12,661 bases of DNA from contig JAAZKL010000023.1 in assembly GCA_012799845.1 (NCBI GenBank), forward strand, positions 1 to 12,661, written 5' to 3'. The notes under the pieces were generated by a model, which worked only from the letters and a program-made list of their open reading frames with translations, did no database searches and had not been told where the DNA came from. The stretch comes from Clostridiaceae bacterium (GTDB lineage: Bacteria > Bacillota > Clostridia > Acetivibrionales > DTU013). Position numbers and translations under genes: made by a program. Below, one piece after another: positions 5,116 through 12,360 of this stretch (position 1 is the stretch's first letter; each line of letters opens with the position of its first letter).

Positions 5116-6096
5116 ATGGTATTTGATGCGAACTTCTCCATACTCTACTCCGACACCCTGGTGCCGGATGTCTTTATTTCAGAATACATGCCGTCGCTGG
5201 AAAGCGATTTTGTTAAGGTGTACATATATTGCCTCTTTCTCAGCAGGTATAAAAAAAATCCGTCAGCCGATACGATAGCGAAAAAGCTGGAACTTCAGAC
5301 GGATCGTGTGAAGGATGCGCTGACGCGTCTTGAGGATCTGGGCCTTATAACCAGGAACGCTAACGGGGATATGATCGTAATCAACGATATAAAGGAAAAG
5401 GAGATAAAGAAAGTCTACAGGGCCAAAACCACATCCACTCCCGAGGAAGCGGAGCTCAGCAACGAAAGGAGCAAGCAGCGCAGCAAGTTTATTTCCAGCA
5501 TAAACAATGCGTTTTTCCAGGGTGTGATGTCTCCTTCGTGGTACACTGACATCGACGCATGGTTTGACAAGTACGGATTCGAGGAAGATGTCATGTATGC
5601 TCTTTTCAAGCACTGCTACGACCATAAGGGCCTGTCCCGGCAGTATATCACGAAGGTGGCAGACAGCTGGTACAGCAAAAAAATCCGGAACAGCTTCGAC
5701 CTTGATAAGTACTCCATGGAAGCCCAGAAAATCAAGGACATACGCGGCATGATCATGAAAAAACTCAGGAAGCGCGGATCCCTCACGGAATATGAAGACG
5801 CATATATTGAAAAATGGGTGTCCGGGTACAAGTTCGATGCCGCCATGATAGAGGAGGCCCTGAGGCGGACAACATCCGCGCATACGCCGAGTTTTGAATA
5901 CATAAACAAAATACTTACTAATTGGCATGAGAAAGGATATAAAACGAAAGAAGAGGTCCTCGCTGCAGAAAGTACTGTCAAGGCATCAAAACCGGCCAAG
6001 TCAATGACCAGGGAGAGAGTCGTCCCTCAAAAGGGCAATTTCAGGCAGCGCGAATATGATGACGATTACTTTGACAAGCTTTACAAAGAGTTCTGA
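5116..6096 (+). CDS. DnaD-domain replication initiation protein
   Basis: A 326-residue protein of the DnaD/DnaB_2 family, which remodels DNA at origins and helps load the replicative helicase in Firmicutes. Residues 30-95 look like a winged helix (DFVKVYIYCLFLSRYKKNPS, then TIAKKLELQTDRVKDALTRL, then LGLITRN). Two DnaD-type helical repeats follow: one around 145-200 (WFDKYGFEEDVMYALFKHCY, ending SRQYITKVADSWYSKKI) and a more canonical one around 225-280 (LTEYEDAYIEKWVSGYKFDA, then PSFEYINKILTNWHEKGYKT). The charged tail ends FDKLYKEF. GAGGT (5102-5106) is 9 nt before the ATG at 5116 but only 3 nt before a TTG at 5110, so 5116 is preferred. The next gene encodes a DnaC-like ATPase in the same frame, consistent with a helicase-loading pair. 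A phage-derived copy is possible but no phage genes surround it. Confidence 0.9.
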   Translation: MVFDANFSILYSDTLVPDVFISEYMPSLESDFVKVYIYCLFLSRYKKNPSADTIAKKLELQTDRVKDALTRLEDLGLITRNANGDMIVINDIKEKEIKKVYRAKTTSTPEEAELSNERSKQRSKFISSINNAFFQGVMSPSWYTDIDAWFDKYGFEEDVMYALFKHCYDHKGLSRQYITKVADSWYSKKIRNSFDLDKYSMEAQKIKDIRGMIMKKLRKRGSLTEYEDAYIEKWVSGYKFDAAMIEEALRRTTSAHTPSFEYINKILTNWHEKGYKTKEEVLAAESTVKASKPAKSMTRERVVPQKGNFRQREYDDDYFDKLYKEF

Positions 6097-6102
6097 GAAA
6101 GG

Positions 6103-7140
6103 ATGATAATTATCAGTATCAGTTACAGCATACACCAGATGATAAAAAATGAGCTTGATAAAAAGCGCAGAAAGGCACTGGATGAGCTGGAAGACAAAAA
6201 AGCCGCGCTGTACATGTGTTTCCCCCGCCTGGATGAGATCGAGGACGAGATAATCAGGGCCGGCTTCAGGTACAACAAGGCCATCCTTATGGGCACAGTC
6301 AACGCTGAAAATGCAGCAGAGGAGCTTTCCAGGGTCATTGGGGAACTGAAAAGGGAGCGCGCGCAGATCCTTTCCGCCAACGGTTATCCTGAAGACTACC
6401 TGATGCCTGTATATGAATGCAGTAAATGCAGCGATACCGGTATCATCAGTTCGCCCGGCGGAGAGCGCGATACCCTGTGCATATGTTACAAACAACTCCT
6501 CCTGGATTATCTGTACAACAACTCGAACCTGTGTATCAGCGGAAATGACGGATTTGTCAGCTTCAACACCGAGTTGTACCCGGATATTGTGGATGAAAAA
6601 CGATATGGTATAAAGACCTCTCCCCGCAGGCAGATACTCGGGATCCTTGAAAGCTGCAAAAAATTCACGGCGAATTTCACAGACCCCGAAACAAGGAATC
6701 TTTTGTTCTGCGGTCCGACAGGCACGGGCAAGACTTTCATGGCCGGGTGCATCGCCATGGAACTGATGAAGGCGGGACATACGGTGCTGTATTTCTCAGC
6801 CCCGGCACTGTTCAACACGATCTATGAGTACAGGTATAATTCCGGCAACAACGAAGACTGGGATCCGGGCGCATATAAAAACATCCTGGAGACCGAGCTT
6901 CTGATCATAGACGACCTGGGGACGGAAGCGCCGACGGCCACACGCTACGCCGAGCTTCTGACCATACTGGACTCAAGGATATCCAGCGATGTCCGCAGTC
7001 CGCGCAAGACGATCATATCCACTAATATCGACCTGCGAAGCCTTTTCGAATACTACGATGAAAGGATCGTGTCGAGGATAACCGGCAGTTTCGATATTTA
7101 CCCTTTCGCAGGGAATGATATCAGAAACATCCTGAGATGA
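6103..7140 (+). CDS. DnaC-like helicase loader / AAA+ ATP-binding protein
   Basis: A 345-residue AAA+ ATPase of the DnaC/IstB group. Residues 13-90 are a charged helical region (KNELDKKRRKALDELEDKKA) that probably contacts the helicase. C106/C109 and C126/C128 (YECSKC..LCIC) form a putative zinc site. The ATPase core has Walker A GPTGTGKT (204-211), Walker B LLIIDD (266-271), sensor-1 STN (306-308) and arginine-finger candidates R321/R325 (DERIVSRI). With the DnaD-domain protein it probably loads the replicative helicase. Only 6 nt separate the genes. AAAGG abuts the ATG at 6103 with no spacing, so this start is uncertain: reinitiation after the upstream TGA, a non-AUG start near 6109, or ATG 6139 (no SD) are alternatives. 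Downstream, a 6-bp stem (7192-7197 with 7208-7213) lacks a T-run, so no convincing terminator is seen. Confidence 0.93.
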   Translation: MIIISISYSIHQMIKNELDKKRRKALDELEDKKAALYMCFPRLDEIEDEIIRAGFRYNKAILMGTVNAENAAEELSRVIGELKRERAQILSANGYPEDYLMPVYECSKCSDTGIISSPGGERDTLCICYKQLLLDYLYNNSNLCISGNDGFVSFNTELYPDIVDEKRYGIKTSPRRQILGILESCKKFTANFTDPETRNLLFCGPTGTGKTFMAGCIAMELMKAGHTVLYFSAPALFNTIYEYRYNSGNNEDWDPGAYKNILETELLIIDDLGTEAPTATRYAELLTILDSRISSDVRSPRKTIISTNIDLRSLFEYYDERIVSRITGSFDIYPFAGNDIRNILR

Positions 7141-7237
7141 CAGGCTGCCGGACAGGCTCAGCGACCAGGACCCGGATCAGAACCTGCGACAGGCATCACC
7201 CGGGATAGATGCCGTGAGGCTGCGGCTGAGGCAGATT

Positions 7238-8320
7238 TCATGAAGCCGCACCTATGAGAAATCTGAATGTTTCAGTGACAACATTCTGCATTCCCATGAA
7301 ACCATTCGCCTGAACATAAAACCAAAGCAGTATAAGCATAAGTCCGGGCAGCAGCCATAACAGACCCTTTGCCTTTCCGCGCGGCTGTATTTCAGGTGAA
7401 AGCTCCGGAGCATGCGGCGCCGGCTTCGGATAAACACGGTTCACTCTGTTCAGCAGGTAGAGCAGAAGTATGAAAACTATCGCCGCAAAAAGGAACATGA
7501 AACCGTATACCATGAACACGAATACCAGTTGTTCCGCCGGCATCGCGGAAAACACTGCGAACACATCGCTGAATTCCTGCGGCGATGATACTGTCCCGCC
7601 CGGCTGCCGGAACATTTCCATCAGCTTTTGCGAAACGTAGGCTGCCGTCACGGCTACGGCATTGTTCGTGAAATGCGCAAGCATGCCGCAATACAGCGAA
7701 TTGGTCCTGTAGACTATATATCCGATGAGCGCTCCAAGCACAAATGTCCCGAAAATTTTCTGGAAGTCCAGGTGGGTGAGGCTGAACAGGAATGCAGCCA
7801 GAAGTATCGACCAGGCTGCCCCGTAACGTTCGAATGCCCGCTGTATGACGCCCCTGAACAGAACTTCCTCGCAGAGCCCGGCGCTGCCGGCAATGACCAG
7901 TATGTTCACAAGCAGCTGTGTCTCGGTTTCAGCCATCGGAAGCGATGTCACGACTGTCCTGCCGAATATCGAGTCCACCAGGAGCAGATTCAGAATATTG
8001 AACAGCGCCGCAAGGGGAATGGCAAAAATCATGATCCCGATCACTATGGGTATGTTGACAGGCCTGAACCTGCCGAGCCTGAGCGCTTCCCTGAACCTTA
8101 TCCCCGAAAACGCCGTAAACAGCAGGGCGGGCAGAAGCATAAGCACGAATTCAGTAATGAGTATGCCGGAGTAGAACCCTCTTGACTGTACCCTATAGCC
8201 AAAGAATATAAAGAGCATTATGACCCCGGAGAATAAAATGCATGTTCCGGCAACGCCCGGTCTCACCGTTCCGGCGGATGTTCCGCCCAAAACGGGGATT
8301 CTGTCTCTGCCGTTTTCCAC
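7238..8320 (-). CDS. CPBP-family intramembrane glutamic endopeptidase (Rce1/Abi-like)
   Basis: A 360-residue polytopic membrane protein with about eight hydrophobic segments (for example 25-41, 51-71, 90-115, 134-150, 168-182, 190-204, 265-291 and 334-351). The CPBP motifs are complete: E151/E152/R156 (EEVLFRG), F179/H183 (FSLTH) and H216/N220 (HFTNN), so it should be an active protease. Roles known in the family include prenyl-protein processing in eukaryotes, and bacteriocin maturation or immunity and signalling in bacteria; the substrate here is unknown. After the protease core there is an extra pair of membrane segments joined by a basic Pro-rich loop (about 292-333). It starts with GTG at 8320, 4 nt after GGAGGTG. 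It converges with the DnaC-like gene (97-bp gap). A 7-bp hairpin (7221-7227 with 7244-7250) spans its stop codon. Confidence 0.93.
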   Translation of the reverse strand: MENGRDRIPVLGGTSAGTVRPGVAGTCILFSGVIMLFIFFGYRVQSRGFYSGILITEFVLMLLPALLFTAFSGIRFREALRLGRFRPVNIPIVIGIMIFAIPLAALFNILNLLLVDSIFGRTVVTSLPMAETETQLLVNILVIAGSAGLCEEVLFRGVIQRAFERYGAAWSILLAAFLFSLTHLDFQKIFGTFVLGALIGYIVYRTNSLYCGMLAHFTNNAVAVTAAYVSQKLMEMFRQPGGTVSSPQEFSDVFAVFSAMPAEQLVFVFMVYGFMFLFAAIVFILLLYLLNRVNRVYPKPAPHAPELSPEIQPRGKAKGLLWLLPGLMLILLWFYVQANGFMGMQNVVTETFRFLIGAAS

Positions 8321-8339
8321 AGTGCACCTCCAAAAGCAA

Positions 8340-8364
8340 AGCCGTTCTCAGGTTAAGGACGGCT
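8340..8364 (-). terminator. Candidate terminator or leader hairpin between ypeB and the CPBP gene
   Basis: On the minus strand AGCCGT (complement of 8359-8364) pairs with ACGGCT (complement of 8340-8345), and TTGCTTTT follows. It lies about 195 nt past ypeB and ends just upstream of the SD of the CPBP gene. It could end read-through from ypeB or act in the leader of the CPBP mRNA. A weaker 5-bp hairpin with a following TTTTATTT lies at 8426-8440. Confidence 0.35.
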
Positions 8365-8559
8365 CAACTGATAAAACCAACTTCATATATATTACTGTTT
8401 TAGCTGAAAAATTGCAAATAAAACCATTGCTTTCTGCAATCATGAGGTCTTATAAGGTACACATCAGCCTTTTCAGAGCCCAGGTGCTTTTTCATGCTTA
8501 TGCTCCAGCGATATATCACTCTGTAGTTGCGGCTGAACCGCACGGCGGCGGATGTCCGG

Positions 8560-9951
8560 TCACATGGTGAGCACCCCGTTGGGCGTATTGACGATCATAA
8601 GGATGTCCTCTTCCTCGCCGGTAAGAGCGTTGATATATACGATAAAGTCCCTGTCATCAAGCTTTCCCCTGAATTCGTAGCAGAAGATCTCTTCCCTGTA
8701 ATCCGTGGGGATGTACGCCAGTCCTGAACTGTAAACCTCCATATCATCGTTTACCTTTTTCCTGGCCTCCTCCATGCTGACCGCCGGTTCCGGGATCTCC
8801 CGCTCCGTATGGTTCATGAGGTACTGCCTGGCTTCCATGCCGACGACCTCCCCGTTGTCGAGGGCGATCTTCAGCTTGATGAGATCAGGATACATGGTCA
8901 CATCGTCCTGCCTGAAAGCGTAATTTATTGTTGCAGTATTGTCCTCCTTAAGGTAATAGTTTTCCTCCATGCCTTCAAATCCCTTTTCCCTCAGGAATTT
9001 GATACCTGCTGCCTTTGCCTTGTCCATGTCGAGCTTCTCTTCTTCAACTGGCCTGTTGTTGAGCATCCAGTTTATATGCCCGCCTTTCCGGGTAACGCTG
9101 ACATACACGGCCTGGTCCTTGGGAGCGTTTTTGAGCTTCACTTCGAAATCGAAGGTTTTGATCGGCCCGTGGTCGTTTTTGCCAAGTTCGGTCACTTCCT
9201 GGACCTTGTCCTTCCCGAAGAACTCTGACACCTTGCCTTTCGCTGTTTCCGCATCTATCTCGTCACCCGTCAGTCCGCGCGCCTTGCCTGACGTCATGTG
9301 GTCGGAGAAAGGGCCGTCATATATCAGCGTCGGATAATCATTGAAGTTTTCTCCGACAGACTCGATCTTTTTCATCATTTCACCAGGCTTGGTTTTGCTG
9401 AACAGCCTTGTCCCCTTGCTCGATAGTTCTCCCCACCTGAGCTTGCCGGCGTTGAGGTCCACCTGCAGTTCACGGAGGCTTTTGTTTAGGGATACGCAGT
9501 ATTTATAAAGCTTTTTGAGCATATCATACTGCTCTTTACTCAGCGATTTTCCCTTTATGTTCTGGTTATCCAGCGAAAGGCTCAGATCGCTGACTTGCGT
9601 CAGGAACTTCGATGTGCTGGCAAGCACCGGCTGCGAGACCGGCAGCTGCCCGAGGTTCGTCTGTGCCAGGCCGGCCTGTCTCCAGGCTTCCTGTAGTGTG
9701 ATGGCAGTCCTGCTGGTGGTCGTGCTGACCATGGATTTTGCAAGCAGCGATTCGACATTGTTCACATAGCCCACCATCTCAAAAAAAGCCCTGTTATACT
9801 GGTTGTCCAGTTCCTGCCTCAGATCCGCAGCCCGCCTGTATTGATAATAGCCCCATGATGCCGCGGCTGCGAACAATGCGATGAAGATCGCATATTTTAC
9901 TATGTTTGACGATCTCTTTTTCGAATCCGGCAGTTCATCGAGCATACCCAA
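8560..9951 (-). CDS. ypeB: Spore germination protein YpeB
   Basis: About 463 residues; B. subtilis YpeB has about 450. A short cytoplasmic N-terminus (MLDELPDSKKRSSNIVK) precedes one membrane anchor at about 18-35 (YAIFIALFAAAASWGYYQY). Next comes a long helical domain (about 45-215), then repeated PepSY-like segments (for example AETAKGKVSEFFGKDKV, MDKAKAAGIKFLREKGF and MEEARKKVNDDMEV). In Bacillus YpeB is needed to localise and stabilise the cortex-lytic enzyme SleB in the spore, and it acts in cortex hydrolysis at germination. The longer frame reaches an ATG at 10005 without an SD, whereas GGGAGGT lies 7 nt before the TTG at 9951, so 9951 is chosen (ATG at 9945 is next best). No sleB lies upstream; the neighbour there is a divergent glycosyltransferase. 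Forespore-specific expression is expected, but no clear sigma-G promoter could be assigned. Confidence 0.93.
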   Translation of the reverse strand: MGMLDELPDSKKRSSNIVKYAIFIALFAAAASWGYYQYRRAADLRQELDNQYNRAFFEMVGYVNNVESLLAKSMVSTTTSRTAITLQEAWRQAGLAQTNLGQLPVSQPVLASTSKFLTQVSDLSLSLDNQNIKGKSLSKEQYDMLKKLYKYCVSLNKSLRELQVDLNAGKLRWGELSSKGTRLFSKTKPGEMMKKIESVGENFNDYPTLIYDGPFSDHMTSGKARGLTGDEIDAETAKGKVSEFFGKDKVQEVTELGKNDHGPIKTFDFEVKLKNAPKDQAVYVSVTRKGGHINWMLNNRPVEEEKLDMDKAKAAGIKFLREKGFEGMEENYYLKEDNTATINYAFRQDDVTMYPDLIKLKIALDNGEVVGMEARQYLMNHTEREIPEPAVSMEEARKKVNDDMEVYSSGLAYIPTDYREEIFCYEFRGKLDDRDFIVYINALTGEEEDILMIVNTPNGVLTM

Positions 9952-10144
9952 CGTCGTTACCTCCCTGATCATTCCGGAAGCGGCCATGGAAGTAAAATAC
10001 GCCATGACCCGTCCGGACCGTTATTGAACTTGCATCGTTTATTTTTTACACATCACGGGAATTTATTCGGATATGGCCGGCATATGCCCCGAAGCAGGGT
10101 TAAATTGTGATGACGTACAGCTGTTTTGTTTTTGCTGATAATGG

Positions 10145-10150
10145 TATAAT
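10145..10150 (+). promoter_or_regulatory. Possible -10 box upstream of the glycosyltransferase gene
   Basis: A perfect TATAAT lies 22 nt before the ATG at 10173. A -35 is poor (TGTTTT at 10122-10127 with 17-bp spacing). If used, the transcript would start at about 10157, right at the SD (10158-10162), giving an unusually short leader. Hence only moderate support. Confidence 0.35.
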
Positions 10151-10172
10151 GAAGTCCGGAGGCAACCAACAG

Positions 10173-11330
10173 ATGAAGATCCTATTTTTAACGGTTGATA
10201 CCGGCGGCGGACATGCGAAAGCCGCCCAGGCTATCATGGAGTATATGGACGCAAACATCCCCGGATGCGAGACGGAACTGATCGATGCGCTCAAATACAT
10301 AAACACAGGTATCGACAGGCTTATAACAGGGACATACCTCCAGGCCATCAAAAAAGCGCCGTGGATATACAGAAAACTTTATGCCCTTTCTGAAAGAAAC
10401 GGGTCTGTCACTTCCTTCGCAAAAACTGTAAGCGGCCTGCTGTCATCCGGCCTGGCAGGGATTTTTGCCGACAGGCCGCCGGATGCGGTTATCTGCGCGC
10501 ATACGATACCCCTGCAAATGGTTTCGAAACTGAAGCGCGCAGGTATTATAGACGTGCCCGTGATAGCAGTCGTAACCGATTACGCAGGCCACAGCTTCTG
10601 GAACCTCAAGGAGGCAGACGCTTTCATAGTCGCCCACGAGAATGTCAGATCCGACCTGGCTGCCATAGGGATCGATGCAAATCGCATCTACGCATTCGGC
10701 ATACCTGTCTCCCGCAGATTCACCAACGGTTTCGGGAACTGCAGCAGACCCAGGTCGGACAGGCATCATAAGTACAACATCTTTCTTATGGGAGGCAGCC
10801 TGGGACTGTGCAGCATGCAGGCGACATTCTCAGCATTGCTGAAGATCGACCGCGATATATGCATCACCGCCGTTGCGGGACATAACGCAAAGCTGCACCG
10901 CCAGCTTGAGCAAATGGCGGCCGTATCAGGGAGAGATGTCTGCGTGCTCGGATATTCGGATAACATCAGCGAACTAATGGACAGGGCCGATCTGATCATT
11001 ACAAAGCCCGGCGGCGTCACGATCGCAGAAGCGCTGGTCAAGAGGCTGCCGATACTTATCATGGATGCCATTCCGGGGCAGGAAGAAAGAAACGCCAGAT
11101 TCCTGCTGAAAGCCGGGGCGGCGTACAGGCTGCCTTCCGACAGCAGCCTGCCTGATGTGCTCGAAAAAATACTGGACGATCCGCAGATACTGCAGGATAT
11201 GTCCGAAGCGGCGGCAAAGCTCGCAAGGCCATATGCATGTGAGTATATCTCAAGGCTCGTGACAGATTTGATCGGAAGGAAAAACATGATACCTGCCGCA
11301 GGAATACCGGCTGTAAAAGCCAGCGTATAG
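10173..11330 (+). CDS. GT28-family glycosyltransferase, UgtP / MGDG-synthase-like
   Basis: 385 residues, close to B. subtilis UgtP (about 382). The N-terminal MGDG_synth domain has GGGHAKAA (11-18) and TDYAGHSFW (135-143). The C-terminal Glyco_tran_28_C domain has GIPV (176-179), MGGSLG (206-211), TKPGGVTIAEA (277-287) and PGQEERNA (301-308), the nucleotide-sugar site. Family members transfer glucose or galactose from UDP-sugars to diacylglycerol at the inner face of the membrane, making glycolipids and the anchor of lipoteichoic acid; sugar and acceptor specificity cannot be read from the sequence. The start at 10173 is chosen because GGAGG (10158-10162) lies 10 nt upstream; a longer frame from 10107 would have a TATAAT and the SD inside it. 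It is divergent from ypeB and convergent with the lipoprotein gene (27-bp gap). No terminator hairpin was found at its end. Confidence 0.9.
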   Translation: MKILFLTVDTGGGHAKAAQAIMEYMDANIPGCETELIDALKYINTGIDRLITGTYLQAIKKAPWIYRKLYALSERNGSVTSFAKTVSGLLSSGLAGIFADRPPDAVICAHTIPLQMVSKLKRAGIIDVPVIAVVTDYAGHSFWNLKEADAFIVAHENVRSDLAAIGIDANRIYAFGIPVSRRFTNGFGNCSRPRSDRHHKYNIFLMGGSLGLCSMQATFSALLKIDRDICITAVAGHNAKLHRQLEQMAAVSGRDVCVLGYSDNISELMDRADLIITKPGGVTIAEALVKRLPILIMDAIPGQEERNARFLLKAGAAYRLPSDSSLPDVLEKILDDPQILQDMSEAAAKLARPYACEYISRLVTDLIGRKNMIPAAGIPAVKASV

Positions 11331-11357
11331 AACAGATTTCAGAAGATCAGGGCGTCG

Positions 11358-12359
11358 TCAGTTGAAGATCCTCCGGGCTGTCACTGCGATACCGTCCGGG
11401 TTTTCCCTGTAAAGTTCACCTATTGCCGCATATCCGGTTTTTCTGCCCGCATAGATGTAACTGCTTCCGTCAATACTTACTCCTACGCACGTTATACTCT
11501 CTTCACCATTATCACCTGTGTCCGAGAGGAATACGAGATCCCCGGTCCGGACTCTTTCAAGCGGTATCTTCTCTCCCGAGTTCAATTGCCCCTCAAGAGT
11601 TATGGGCAGATCTACACCGTTTATCCGGGCACTGATATAGACAAGGCCGGGCGCATCGATCCCAAGCGACGTCAGGCCGTTCAGCATAAAGCTGGCCCCT
11701 TTGAATTTGAGCGCCGTCGACGCAAAATCGCTGGCATTCGTAACTGGTATCACGTCATTGGGCGGATCTATGCGTATGATGCCGCTTCCTTTGAGCCATC
11801 CGGTCCTGTTCCCCGGGAGAAAAACTTCATAGGCGTCCTCGCTGCTGTTGAACGCATAAAACTCCGTCCCCATATGAGCATTGACCATGGTAGCGCCGCT
11901 TCCCGGCCTGGAATACACGGTCTTTTCCCTGCTTGTCACCACGATCCTGTAGGTAAAGACCCTTCCTGAAATGCTCGACACGTCATCTGAGATGAATTTT
12001 GACTTTATCCATCCTGTGATCCCGCTGACCGTTTTCACCCTGCTCCATCCGTCTTCGCTGCTGATAACGCTGACAGGCTGGTTGCAAAGTACCTGCGTGA
12101 CGCGCAGTGACTTTACATCGGGCTCCTCGTATACATCTGCTGCGCTTGCCGTCACCACAGCGGCATTTTCATTTATCGGTATCCCATTTATATACTCTAC
12201 GGTCTGTCCGCCTGCTTCCAGGGCCGGATCGGCAACTTCCTCCAGGGCCGCCTGCCGGGCTATTTCCCCGCATCCGCCAAGCAGCAATGAAAGAAGCAAT
12301 ATCGAAAACAAAAGCTTGTTCGGCTTCCCGAACCATTTTCTTCTGTAAAACAGTTTCAT
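11358..12359 (-). CDS. Lipoprotein with two SH3b domains and a degenerate NlpC/P60 domain (probable pseudoenzyme)
   Basis: 333 residues. A basic n-region (KLFYRRKWFGKPNK) and hydrophobic core lead to the lipobox LLGGC with C30, so it is probably anchored outside the membrane. Residues 67-124 and 138-197 are SH3b-like (DVYEEPD..GWSRVKTVSGITGWIKSKFI and TVYSRPG..GNRTGWLKGSGI). Residues 205-333 follow the NlpC/P60 (C40) pattern: GIDAPGLVY, LP..LEGQLNSGEKIPLERV and TGDLVFL. The expected catalytic Cys (normally in DCSG) is A236, the His before VG is C291, and the third site (FIHA) reads YIYA, Y303. It should therefore not cleave peptidoglycan; binding or scaffolding is more likely. The start at 12359 follows GGAG at 7 nt and lies 1 nt after the stop of the YhaN-like gene (TGATATG), so the two are translationally coupled. 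An upstream in-frame ATG at 12374 lacks an SD. Confidence 0.88.
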   Translation of the reverse strand: MKLFYRRKWFGKPNKLLFSILLLSLLLGGCGEIARQAALEEVADPALEAGGQTVEYINGIPINENAAVVTASAADVYEEPDVKSLRVTQVLCNQPVSVISSEDGWSRVKTVSGITGWIKSKFISDDVSSISGRVFTYRIVVTSREKTVYSRPGSGATMVNAHMGTEFYAFNSSEDAYEVFLPGNRTGWLKGSGIIRIDPPNDVIPVTNASDFASTALKFKGASFMLNGLTSLGIDAPGLVYISARINGVDLPITLEGQLNSGEKIPLERVRTGDLVFLSDTGDNGEESITCVGVSIDGSSYIYAGRKTGYAAIGELYRENPDGIAVTARRIFN

Positions 12360-12360
12360 A

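Noticed and set aside
7141..7237. Terminator for the dnaD-dnaC-like operon
   Set aside because: The stems found (7192-7213 and 7221-7250) have no T-run after them on the plus strand, so no terminator is called.
7628..8185. 185-codon plus-strand frame opposite the CPBP gene
   Set aside because: It is the antisense shadow of a gene with clear catalytic motifs and itself has low-complexity, non-globular composition.
10107..10172. 22-residue N-terminal extension of the glycosyltransferase (MMTYSCFVFADNG...)
   Set aside because: The family starts at MKILFLTVDTGGGH; the extension has no SD and contains a TATAAT and the real SD.
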